Source: Jezberella montanilacus (GTDB lineage: Bacteria > Pseudomonadota > Gammaproteobacteria > Burkholderiales > Burkholderiaceae_B). Taken from it: 64,000 nt of DNA. Shown piece by piece: positions 37,438-45,612 of the stretch; the first letter of the stretch is position 1, and each line of letters opens with the position of its first letter. The stretch spans positions 1-64,000 of the forward strand of contig NZ_PVTV01000003.1 in NCBI RefSeq assembly GCF_003003055.1, written 5' to 3'. Both the position numbers and the translations under genes were made by a program. The notes beneath the pieces were generated by a model. The model worked only from the letters and a program-made list of their open reading frames with translations. It was not told the origin of the DNA and searched no databases.

Positions 37438-39606
37438 ATGCATCTCGACTCGCTCAAGCTCTCCGATACGTTGCCGACTAAAGTCGGTTTTGATCTCGGT
37501 AGTGGATTAAAACTCGTTGTCGAACCGCATGCACCTGGCGTGTTTCGCGTTCGCGTGGGTAAAGCAGAATCCGTTGCAGGCGATATTTTGCCTGGCACGC
37601 GTGCAAAAGTGCACGCTGATTATTTGCTTGCCCGGCCCGAGGCTGTCTCTGAGATGCAAGTTGAGCCGCTCGAAAATACGACCACTGGCTGGCGACTGAC
37701 TCAAGGCGAAGTAAGTATTGAGCTTACCAGCCGCCCCTTCTCGTTAACCTTGAATCGCCAGGGCAATAAAGTGCTCACCTTGTCGGACGCGGGCATTCAG
37801 TATGTTGATACTGCCTGGTACCTTGGCTTTGATCTCGAAGCGCAAGAGAAGATTTTTGGCCTTGGCGAATCAGAGGGCGATCTCGATCGTCGCAATGAAG
37901 TGATCGTCTCTGACGAGCCTACCCATCGGGCTTTGCCTCTGGCTTGGAGTACTTCTGGCTGGGGTATTTACGTCAACTCCTTGAAACGAGTCGAGCATGA
38001 CTTAGGTGTCGACTCTTCCAGTGTTTATCAGTTGTCGGTTGAAGACGAAACACTCGATCTGTTTCTGTTTGCCGGTGAGCCCGCAGAAATTCTGAATCAG
38101 TACACCCAGTTGACGGGCCGGGCTGGCCAACCGGTTTTGTGGTCTATGGGCGTGTGGCTTGAGCAAGCGGCTGGTCAGACTGCGACACAAACCGCTGAGA
38201 CAATTGCCGATTTCCGCAAAAGAAAGATTGCCGTTGACGGTGTGCTGATGTTGACGCCCGCGGCGTGGTCTTATCAAGATTCCAAGTTGACCCCCGATTG
38301 GGATGCGCTGCGATTTCCAGACGCTAAGCAAGTGCTGGATTTGTTTGCTAAACGCTCGATTCATCTGTGTTTGCATACCTTGCCGGCCGTGCTCGTCGGC
38401 AGTTCGTTATTTGAAGAGCTCGAAGATCGCGGGTGGTTGCTGATTAAAGAGTCAGGCGAAGCCAACGTGTTTCAGGGTAATGCAGTCACACGAGGCGAAC
38501 CTTTCGCGTTGCTCGACTTGACGCACAAAGATGTCTATAACGCGTGGGCAGAACGCCATCGTCACTTGGCCGAAGAAGGTGTTGGGGCCACTGCATGCGA
38601 TGTGCAATTTGATATCCCGGATGATGTGACCGCTCGTGGTGGCGAAAGTGGTGCCGCATTGCGAGCACTGTACCCTGCACTGGCGCGGCGTGCGCTGTTT
38701 GAAGCTGCTGCCGGCCACAAAGTACCCCCTGAGGGTGTTGTCTTCAGTAACGATCTGTTCCCGGCGTCGCAAAGATTGTTGTGGCAGCAGGCTCCTCGCG
38801 TTGCCAATGACTGGTCGGGATTGCAACACACTCTGCGTACTGCTTTATCGGTTGGTGCGAGCGGTGTCCCCGTGCAGTTTCACTCGATTGGCAACGCCCT
38901 GGCACCGTTGGATAACATGACGCCTGAGCTTTATCTGCGTTGGCTTGGTATGGCTGTTCTGTCCGGTAATTTCTGTTTTCAGGGTAATGAAGGGCTGACA
39001 CCGACCTCGCTGGATGAGCAGACGCAAACGATCGTTCAAGGTTGGTTGCAGTTGCGTTATCGATTGATCCCCTATGTCTTGGGGGCGATCGAAGATGCTG
39101 CGAGAACTGGTTTGCCTGTGCAACGATCCATGGCGATGTCGTTCCCGTCTGACGCTCAGGCCCACCGTTGGGATACTCAATATCTTTTGGGGCCTGCGGT
39201 TCTGGTCGCTCCAGCGATGCAACCAGGTCGTGAAATTCAGGTTTATCTGCCTAAAGGCGAGGCTTGGTGGGATTTGAACACCGGGTGGCGCTACGAAGGC
39301 GGGATAACGCTTACGATGGATTGTGGTCTTGACACGCTGCCTGTGTTCGGTCGTGAAGGCCATATGTTGTGCCTAGGACCGACAGCTCAGCACACGGGTG
39401 AATTTAATTCAGCGCGTATTTTGGATGAAGTTTGGATGTTCGGTATGCCAATCCACAATCCTGTGGTGATGCGTAACAAAATTCGGGTGATGCAAATGCA
39501 AGGATCGAGTTATATCAAAGGGCTGGAAGGATTGAGAATCCTTCCGTCAGAAGGTCTGGAGGTGAAGCGACGTGGCGCCGAAGTGCGTATTTCAAGAGCA
39601 CGATAA
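37438..39606 (+). CDS. GH31-like protein with lost catalytic motifs
   Basis: A 722-residue protein with the architecture of family 31 glycosidases. It has an N-terminal beta-sandwich with the IFGLGESEGDLDRR segment (family FGLGE), a central barrel starting PVLWSMGVWLEQ, and the C-terminal beta domain containing AHRWDTQYLLGPAVLVAPAMQPG. The usual nucleophile motif KxDFGE reads ACDVQF (Asp388 kept, Lys and Glu lost). The acid/base region of the WxGD type reads QQAPRVANDWSGL, and the FWSHDIGG motif reads QFHSIGNA. It is thus probably not an active glycosidase, or it works differently. It shares a stop/start overlap with the amidase that follows. Confidence 0.75.
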   Translation: MHLDSLKLSDTLPTKVGFDLGSGLKLVVEPHAPGVFRVRVGKAESVAGDILPGTRAKVHADYLLARPEAVSEMQVEPLENTTTGWRLTQGEVSIELTSRPFSLTLNRQGNKVLTLSDAGIQYVDTAWYLGFDLEAQEKIFGLGESEGDLDRRNEVIVSDEPTHRALPLAWSTSGWGIYVNSLKRVEHDLGVDSSSVYQLSVEDETLDLFLFAGEPAEILNQYTQLTGRAGQPVLWSMGVWLEQAAGQTATQTAETIADFRKRKIAVDGVLMLTPAAWSYQDSKLTPDWDALRFPDAKQVLDLFAKRSIHLCLHTLPAVLVGSSLFEELEDRGWLLIKESGEANVFQGNAVTRGEPFALLDLTHKDVYNAWAERHRHLAEEGVGATACDVQFDIPDDVTARGGESGAALRALYPALARRALFEAAAGHKVPPEGVVFSNDLFPASQRLLWQQAPRVANDWSGLQHTLRTALSVGASGVPVQFHSIGNALAPLDNMTPELYLRWLGMAVLSGNFCFQGNEGLTPTSLDEQTQTIVQGWLQLRYRLIPYVLGAIEDAARTGLPVQRSMAMSFPSDAQAHRWDTQYLLGPAVLVAPAMQPGREIQVYLPKGEAWWDLNTGWRYEGGITLTMDCGLDTLPVFGREGHMLCLGPTAQHTGEFNSARILDEVWMFGMPIHNPVVMRNKIRVMQMQGSSYIKGLEGLRILPSEGLEVKRRGAEVRISRAR

Positions 39607-40844
39607 TGTTAGACTCATCTCGAGATAGCCTAGAAAAATACCTCGCTCGCATTGCAGAGCGGGATGACAAAGTTAAAGCATTTGTCTGGCACCAGCCGGA
39701 CGAGGTCAGGGCTCAATACGATCGCCTACCGGCTAATTCAAAGAATTTGCCTTTGTTCGGTGTCCCCGTCGCGGTTAAAGATATTATCGATACAGTCGAT
39801 ATGCCGACTGAATACGGATCTAAAGCTTTCGCGGGTCATCGCCCCAAGGCTGATGCGGCTGTCGTGGCGCGCTTGAAAACCGCAGGCGCAATCATCATGG
39901 GTAAGACTGTAACGACTGAGTTCGCTCATACGCATGCTGGCCCAACAGTCAACCCACATAATTTTGCGCATAGTCCAGGCGGGTCATCAAGTGGTTCGTC
40001 CGCGGCGGTGGCCGATGGCATGGTGCCCCTGGCGTTCGGGTCGCAGACAGGCGGATCGACGATTCGGCCATCCTCCTTTTGTGGCATTGTTGGATTCAAG
40101 CCAACTTACGGGCTAATTCCTCTGACAGGGGTTAATCCTTTCTCGGTGACTCTGGATACGATTGGCATTCATGCCAAACAGGTAGTTGATGCTGCCGTAA
40201 TGTATTCGGTACTTCGTGGGCAAACGATGCCGCCGATTCAACAAAGCTATGATTTGAAGATCGGTTGGTTCCCTGGTCCTCTCGCAGAACGGGCTGACCC
40301 AGAGATGCAGCAAGTGCTGAAATTGGCCAAATCAACTTTGCTGAAGCGAACGGGTATCGAATTCGTCAATCTTGAATTGCCAACCAAAGACTTCATCGAC
40401 TTGACAGAGGGCAATAACGTGATTGCCGCCTATGAGGGCGCGCAGTACCACCGATATGTTTACGCCAGGGGGCCTGAGTTGCTGGGGCCCGCGACACGCG
40501 CGATGATTGAAAAGGGCATGGCGATCCCAGAGGCTGAATATAAGGCGCAAGTCGAGCATTTGAAGCGGTGCAGGGTGAAGTTTGCTCAGACCTTGGAGAG
40601 TGTCGATGCCATCCTTACGTTCAGCGCTGTCGGCGAGGCGCCTCTGCTTGAGCAGGGCACCGGTGATTCAGTCTTTAATCGCGCTTGGACAAGCCTAGGT
40701 ACGCCTTGTATCAACTTACCTTTTGCCAAGAGCGCGGCAGGCTTGCCGTTAGGTGTTCAACTGGTGAGCGCAGTGGGCCGTGACTTTAGATTGTTACAAA
40801 TAGCTAGTCAGCTTGAGAAGATGTTTCCACGCCAGCCGATTTGA
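39606..40844 (+). CDS. amidase signature family enzyme
   Basis: A 412-residue amidase-signature hydrolase. The Ser-cisSer-Lys triad is visible: Lys in PVAVKDIIDT (near residue 58), the cis-Ser in SPGGSSSGSSAAVADG (near 122-135) and the nucleophile in QTGGSTIRPSSFCG (near 150). A C-terminal LPLGVQLVSAVGRD segment completes the fold. It overlaps the GH31-like gene by one base (TAATG), so the two are co-translated. Substrate is unknown; the family covers aliphatic and aryl amides, allophanate and others. Its stop TGA lies inside the -35 of the tRNA-Lys promoter. Confidence 0.9.
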   Translation: MLDSSRDSLEKYLARIAERDDKVKAFVWHQPDEVRAQYDRLPANSKNLPLFGVPVAVKDIIDTVDMPTEYGSKAFAGHRPKADAAVVARLKTAGAIIMGKTVTTEFAHTHAGPTVNPHNFAHSPGGSSSGSSAAVADGMVPLAFGSQTGGSTIRPSSFCGIVGFKPTYGLIPLTGVNPFSVTLDTIGIHAKQVVDAAVMYSVLRGQTMPPIQQSYDLKIGWFPGPLAERADPEMQQVLKLAKSTLLKRTGIEFVNLELPTKDFIDLTEGNNVIAAYEGAQYHRYVYARGPELLGPATRAMIEKGMAIPEAEYKAQVEHLKRCRVKFAQTLESVDAILTFSAVGEAPLLEQGTGDSVFNRAWTSLGTPCINLPFAKSAAGLPLGVQLVSAVGRDFRLLQIASQLEKMFPRQPI

Positions 40845-40870
40845 CACAGTTATCATAAATAAGTCATAAT
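40841..40870 (+). promoter_or_regulatory. tRNA-Lys promoter
   Basis: A perfect -35 TTGACA (40,841-40,846) and a -10 CATAAT (40,865-40,870) are separated by 18 bases, ten bases before the tRNA. The -35 includes the stop codon of the amidase upstream. Confidence 0.75.
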
Positions 40871-40880
40871 GTCTGGCTTG

Positions 40881-40956
40881 GGGTCGGTAGCTCAGTCGGT
40901 AGAGCAGCGGACTTTTAATCCGTTGGTCGCGAGTTCGAGTCTCGCCCGACCCACCA
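40881..40956 (+). tRNA. tRNA-Lys (anticodon TTT)
   Basis: A 76-nt cloverleaf with CCA encoded. The acceptor arm is GGGTCGG (40,881-40,887) with CCGACCC (40,946-40,952), the discriminator is A and CCA is at 40,954-40,956. The anticodon stem GCGGA/TCCGT closes a loop CTTTTAA with anticodon TTT at 40,914-40,916. The T arm contains GTTCGAG. No integrase or duplicated 3' end is seen nearby. Confidence 0.98.
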
Positions 40957-40976
40957 AGAAAAAGTAGTCGTAAAAA

Positions 40977-41008
40977 ATAAGGGCTTGTATAAAAACAAGT
41001 CCTTTTTT
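40977..41008 (+). terminator. rho-independent terminator after tRNA-Lys
   Basis: GGGCTTGT (40,981-40,988) pairs with ACAAGTCC (40,995-41,002), with one G-U pair and a 6-nt A-rich loop. Six T residues follow. It ends the tRNA transcript. Confidence 0.85.
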
Positions 41009-41060
41009 ACGTCTAAAACCAGTCGATCAGTACAAACCTAACTCATTATTTGCACAAATA

Positions 41061-41606
41061 TCACTGTCCGATGGACTTTGTGCAAGCAAGTACCACTAAC
41101 GCTTGGGTTTTGCTCAGATCATCGCTAGTCTGCTTGATTAGCCCCTCAAGATGACGAAAAATTGGTACATCCACCCCTTGGGCGATTTCGTCCGCTTTAA
41201 AAGAAGTCAGTCGATCCAGAGAGTCAAGGCTAGCTATTGCGTCAGAATAGGCCTGAGCGACCTTGGCTCCTTCCGCCTTCACCAACGCCACAACATCTCT
41301 ATAGTGACTGGTTTTAGTTGACCAGGTATCCAACGACGCCAATTGCACTTGAAACTATTCTTCGCGTTGCTTGAGTCGCGAACGCATCGTGTCTACCGAT
41401 TTTGTGCCGTTACGCAGCAAAACGTTTTTAAAATCTTGCGCTTGTCGTCTTACGATGATCAGCATGTCGCGTGAAGCTATTGCAAAATCCTGAGCCTCAA
41501 AAACTGATGACAACCTATCCGAACACTCATTAGCGAACGTGACCGCAGTGCTCATCAACAGACTTAGGTAAAGTAAATAGTTGGCCACCCTGGTGGTTCT
41601 TTTCAT
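41061..41606 (-). pseudogene. secreted chemoreceptor-type sensor domain interrupted by an in-frame TAG
   Basis: One reading frame of about 182 codons is split by a single TAG at 41,355-41,357. The first part (83 codons) starts with a signal peptide (residues 1-25, ending VTFANE) and contains IVRRQAQDFKNVLLRNG. That segment resembles the helical periplasmic domain of betaproteobacterial methyl-accepting chemoreceptors. The second part continues in the same frame (FQVQLASLDTW onward) with the matching C-terminal helices, and could be read from a GTG at 41,348. There is no membrane span, HAMP or signalling domain after it. It is either a decayed fragment of a chemoreceptor or a stand-alone periplasmic sensor that has recently gained a stop. 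It lies next to tRNA-Lys and ahead of nothing on its strand. Confidence 0.6.
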
Positions 41607-41717
41607 TGCTACCGCCTGCTCAAAGATTAAGTTTTAGTGCAGTGATTAAGTCGCCCCACTGTGTGGCTTCTTGAGCAAGAAACTGGTCAGTGAGAAGTAA
41701 TGAGGCGTTGCTGCTAG

Positions 41718-42989
41718 CTATCCGACAAACATCCAGGCCGCCGCAATCCCCATAATTCCTGTTGCCAACCAACCCAAGAATAGGATTATCTTGGATGCGG
41801 TAAACGAACCCATCACAGCAGGTTTTGCAGAGAGCAGCAAAATGACAACCATCAACGGGACCGCGACAACGCCGTTAATCACAGCACTCCAGAACAACGC
41901 CTTCATCGGACTAATGGGTGAATATTGAATCGCCAGAGCAACGAGAACGCTGGTGGCGATGACGGTATAGAATTTTTTGGACTGTTGTGCCGTGTCCTCA
42001 AGGCTGGAGCGCCAGTTAAAGACTTCAGCCACTGCATAGGCTGCTGAGCCAGCCAGAACAGGCACGCCAATCAGCCCAACCCCTAAAATGCCAGCGGCAA
42101 AGAGCCAATAGGCAAAATCCCCGGCAAGAGGCTTGAGGGCCGAGGCAGCTTGTGCCGCCGTGGTGATGTCAGTAATGCCTGCGGTATGTAATGTCAAAGC
42201 CGTTGCCAAAATGATGAAGTACGCGGCTAGATTAGAGTAAAACATCCCACCCCAAGTATCCCATTTGATTCTCGTCAACTCGGATTGAACCACTGAGTCA
42301 TTCTCATCCAGTAAGCTTTTCTGATGGCGAAGATTCATATCCTCGACTTCTTGCGAGGCTTGCCAAAAAAACAAATAAGGGCTGATGGTGGTACCGAAGA
42401 CGCCAACGATGACTGCGGCTGCGCTAGCGTTCATTTCAAAGGACGGTACAAATGTGCGCCAAACGACTTCGTCCCAAGGAACATGGATAGTCAGCAACAC
42501 TGCTGCATAAGCCAACAGCGAGACGGTTAGCCACTTAAGAAAATATACATAGCGATGATAAGGCAACAGTATCTGCAAGATGAGCGTGATAAATACGAAC
42601 AGCGCGGTCATCAGATGCCAGTTCAGGCCAGTCACCAAAGAGGCAACTTCCCCCATCGCAGCCAAATCTGCAGCAATATTTAAGATGTTTGCAACTAAGA
42701 GAAGACCCACCAACGACACCAGAACGATAGGTGGAAAGCTGGCTTTAATATTCGCAGCTAAGCCTTGTCCCGTCACCCGGCCAATCCGGGCGCACAAGAC
42801 TTGAACGGCTGACATGAGAGGGTAAGCCAGTGGCATCGTCCATAGCATGTTCAGGCCGAACTGCGCACCCGCCTGAGAATAGGTGACGATGCCACTAGGG
42901 TCGTCATCGGCGACGCCCGTTACAAAACCTGGCCCCACTTTTGTTAGCGGATGCTGTCTGATCCTGCCCCACCATTCGGCTACTTTCAT
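41718..42989 (-). CDS. Nramp-superfamily metal transporter, non-canonical subgroup
   Basis: A 423-residue protein with about eleven membrane spans and the overall Nramp pattern. In place of the helix-1 DPGN motif it has DDDPSG at residues 28-33. In place of the helix-6 metal motif with Met and His (MPH) it has GTTISPYLFFWQ at 199-210. These changes place it in a divergent bacterial subgroup that includes proteins described as Nramp-related magnesium transporters, so Mn/Fe uptake should not be assumed. It is transcribed alone, with a 111-base gap to the upstream sensor fragment and about 100 bases to the TPR gene. Confidence 0.8.
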   Translation of the reverse strand: MKVAEWWGRIRQHPLTKVGPGFVTGVADDDPSGIVTYSQAGAQFGLNMLWTMPLAYPLMSAVQVLCARIGRVTGQGLAANIKASFPPIVLVSLVGLLLVANILNIAADLAAMGEVASLVTGLNWHLMTALFVFITLILQILLPYHRYVYFLKWLTVSLLAYAAVLLTIHVPWDEVVWRTFVPSFEMNASAAAVIVGVFGTTISPYLFFWQASQEVEDMNLRHQKSLLDENDSVVQSELTRIKWDTWGGMFYSNLAAYFIILATALTLHTAGITDITTAAQAASALKPLAGDFAYWLFAAGILGVGLIGVPVLAGSAAYAVAEVFNWRSSLEDTAQQSKKFYTVIATSVLVALAIQYSPISPMKALFWSAVINGVVAVPLMVVILLLSAKPAVMGSFTASKIILFLGWLATGIMGIAAAWMFVG

Positions 42990-43091
42990 CTGAGGTCTGA
43001 TTGGGCGATTGTCATGAGGGTCAGTGTATCCCTGAACTTGCTTTGAGTCGCAAATTAAAAAATTGAGACCTTTGAGCCCTTAAGCAAAAGA

Positions 43092-44900
43092 CTAAAGGCG
43101 TTTCAGTTCGGTTTTTAAATCCACAGCTACCTTGGTCAAAACGGTATCCCAGTCGTAGAGGGACTCTTGTCGATAGAGTTTTACCGAGGGGTACCACGGG
43201 TTGTCAGTCCTACCTAATTGCCAGCGCCAGTCAGGCGTATAAGGTAGAAGAATCCATGTTGGTTTGTTCAGTGACGCGGCCAGGTGGGCCACACTGGTAT
43301 CAACACTGATGATGACATCCATCAGTTCGCAGAGAGCAGCTGTGTCGCTGAAGTCATGTATATCGTCGCCAAAGCAGATGATCTTTTTTTCTTGATCCAA
43401 TAAAGTCAGATCGTCAGGAGAGAAATCTTTTTGTAAGCTGATGTAGTCAAACCCCGCGGGCAACTGTCTTAGAAGCAGTGACAGGCTTACGCTACGGATA
43501 TGATCGTTCATATTGACGGAATTCCCACCCCAAACAAGTCCGATGCGTGACCTGTTTTTATTGCCCAGCTTCAGGCCCCATTGCCTTAACTTTTCTGGGT
43601 TGCTTTGGATGTCAGGACTAACTGAAGGGATAGTGTCTAACTCTGTCTTGAAGGCCAACGGTAACGACATTAAGGGGCAGTGGTAATCGAAATCAGGTAG
43701 CGCATCGCCGGATGCCACCACTTGTCTGATGCCCCGTAGATTGCTTAATAATTGAGCTAGCGGTCGTTGCACTTCCAGGATGATGGTTGCGCCAAGCTTG
43801 GCTACTGAATCAACATAACGACAAAATTGAATCGTGTCTCCTAATCCTTGCTCCGCGTAGAGCAAGATGGTTTTTCCTTGTAAGGACTGATCGCCAAGCC
43901 AGAGAGGCTGTGGGTAATTTCTTTTTTCGTTGAAGGATGGCAGGCCAGATTTCTTCCAGCGCCACTCGTATCTGAGAAAGCCTTCGCGGAAGTTGCCAAG
44001 CAACAAATGGCTGAGAGATAAATTGACGTGAGCGTCGGCGAAGTCAGGTTTGCAATGAATGGCACTGGTGAACGCATTGATCGCCTCGTCAACCCTTTTT
44101 AAGGCAAGCAGGGCGCCACCGCGATTGTTATGTGCTTCGGCATGACCTGGATTAATGGCGAGGATTTTTTCATAACTGATCAGGGCGTCGTCCAAGCGCT
44201 TTAATTGGTGTAACGCGATCCCTTGATTGATATAAACATCAAGGTGATCCGGCTTGATCTCGACGACTTTTGCAAAGCTTGCGAGCGCGTCGTCCCAGCG
44301 CTTGAGCAGCAAAAGAACGTTGCCGTGCCGAAAGAACGCTTCAAAAGAGCCTGGTTCGACCCGACCTGCCTCGGCGTAAATAATGAGTGCTTCGTCGTAA
44401 AGCTTTATTTCTACCAGGCTGTCGCCTAAGTTGAGATAAGCATCCGTATAGTCGGGTTTGCAAGTTGTTGCGCTGATAAAACTTGCGATTGCTTCATCCC
44501 AGCGTTTGAGGTGCGCCAGCGTATTGCCTCGGTTGTTGTGCGCTTCGGCAAAATCTGGTTTGAGACTGATTGCCTGGTCATAATTGACGAGCGCTTCGTC
44601 TAGCCTGTTCAAATCCTGTAGTGCGTTACCGAGGTTGTTGTAAGACTGTGGGTGAGTTGGATTGATGGCAATCGCTCTTGACAAGAAATCCAGTGCCTGG
44701 ACGTAGTTTTTCTTTCTTGCCGCAACAACGCCCAGCAGTTGCAACGCATCAAAATGTTCTGGCGCGAGTGCTAGAACTTGCTCGTAAGTGCTGATCGCAT
44801 CTTCAATCGATCCGATTTGATAAAGCATGGCGCCAAGTCTCGCCAGTCTCTCGGCTTCTCCCTGCTTTGCTTCTACTGACGGATTGGGTTGAGAGTCCAT
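43092..44900 (-). CDS. TPR-repeat protein with GT9/GT-B-like C-terminal domain
   Basis: A 602-residue protein. Residues ~20-325 form about nine consecutive 34-residue tetratricopeptide repeats, with the pattern AHNNRGN-LAHLKRWDEAI recurring. The C-terminal ~270 residues have a GT-B look, starting ILLYAEQGLGDTIQFCRY and including RIGLVWGGNS, ISLQKDF and the nucleotide-site segment VDTSVAHLAASLNKPTWILLP, as in ADP-heptose-type transferases. Such TPR-GT proteins are often linked to protein or surface glycosylation, but their activity is poorly known. No signal peptide is seen. There is no good ribosome binding site before the ATG at 44,900. Confidence 0.78.
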   Translation of the reverse strand: MDSQPNPSVEAKQGEAERLARLGAMLYQIGSIEDAISTYEQVLALAPEHFDALQLLGVVAARKKNYVQALDFLSRAIAINPTHPQSYNNLGNALQDLNRLDEALVNYDQAISLKPDFAEAHNNRGNTLAHLKRWDEAIASFISATTCKPDYTDAYLNLGDSLVEIKLYDEALIIYAEAGRVEPGSFEAFFRHGNVLLLLKRWDDALASFAKVVEIKPDHLDVYINQGIALHQLKRLDDALISYEKILAINPGHAEAHNNRGGALLALKRVDEAINAFTSAIHCKPDFADAHVNLSLSHLLLGNFREGFLRYEWRWKKSGLPSFNEKRNYPQPLWLGDQSLQGKTILLYAEQGLGDTIQFCRYVDSVAKLGATIILEVQRPLAQLLSNLRGIRQVVASGDALPDFDYHCPLMSLPLAFKTELDTIPSVSPDIQSNPEKLRQWGLKLGNKNRSRIGLVWGGNSVNMNDHIRSVSLSLLLRQLPAGFDYISLQKDFSPDDLTLLDQEKKIICFGDDIHDFSDTAALCELMDVIISVDTSVAHLAASLNKPTWILLPYTPDWRWQLGRTDNPWYPSVKLYRQESLYDWDTVLTKVAVDLKTELKRL

Positions 44901-44988
44901 GTGAGGCTTCTAAGAGGTTTAGTTGGGGCGCAGTCAAGTAATAATAGCGACTTAGTTTAAGATGTATCGCATCAATCGTGAGGATGAA

Positions 44989-45594
44989 ATGAAAATTGAG
45001 AGTTTTGAACAACTCAGGCAAGTTTATCCAGCCGCCAAAGAACGAGCCATCAAGAAGCAGCTAGCGTCGCTTGACGAGTATGCAAGGCAATACTTGTCGC
45101 TGTCCCCCTTTTTTGTCTTGGCGACCACGAATGCCGTCTATCAGACTGATGCGTCTCCTCGTGGGGGCGTGCCTGGTTTTGTGCAAGTCATCGATTCACA
45201 GACTTTACTGATACCGGATTCATCCGGTAATAATCGGCTTGATTCATTACAAAATATTGTCGAAACCGGTCGAATTGCTATGCTGTTTATGATCCCCGGG
45301 TTTGACGAGACCTTGCGCATTAATGGTCGGGCCTTGATTAGTAATGATGACGCGTTGCTTGCCCGATTCTCTGGCCTTGAGCGAGCCCCGAGAGCGGTTA
45401 TTCAAGTGCAGATCGAGGATGTATACCTGCATTGTCCTAAGGCTTTCATGCGGTCGCAACTCTGGACCGCTGAGGCGCTTGCCAATCGCTCCGTCATGCC
45501 CACCATGAATGAGATGATTTATAAGCAAACCAACAGCACTGGGCCAATGGAGACCCAGGAGCAGATGTTGGCTAGATATCAGGCAGAGCTTTGA
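44989..45594 (+). CDS. pyridoxamine 5'-phosphate oxidase-fold flavoprotein
   Basis: A 201-residue protein of the PNPOx-like split-barrel group that binds FMN or a related cofactor. The pattern is FFVLATTNAVYQTDASPRGGVPGFVQVIDSQ, followed by IPDSSGNNRLDSLQNIVETG and IAMLFMIPGFDETLRINGRA, typical of the subgroup annotated as pyridoxamine oxidase family of unknown substrate. The ATG at 44,989 is preferred to one at 44,962 because a GTGAGGA ribosome binding site lies at 44,978-44,984. It converges with the binding-protein gene at 45,613. Confidence 0.82.
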   Translation: MKIESFEQLRQVYPAAKERAIKKQLASLDEYARQYLSLSPFFVLATTNAVYQTDASPRGGVPGFVQVIDSQTLLIPDSSGNNRLDSLQNIVETGRIAMLFMIPGFDETLRINGRALISNDDALLARFSGLERAPRAVIQVQIEDVYLHCPKAFMRSQLWTAEALANRSVMPTMNEMIYKQTNSTGPMETQEQMLARYQAEL

Positions 45595-45612
45595 CCTGAA
45601 ACGTAAAAAGCA

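Noticed and set aside
40881-41060. tRNA-Lys as an integration site for a mobile element, given the interrupted gene beside it.
   Set aside because: No integrase, no duplicated tRNA 3' end and no change of gene character is visible downstream; a normal terminator follows the tRNA.
41355-41357. The TAG as a recoded amino acid (pyrrolysine-type).
   Set aside because: Other genes in the window end normally with TAG (for example pyrC, uup and mgtE-region genes), no pylTS-type genes are seen, and the rest of the frame gives no support for recoding.
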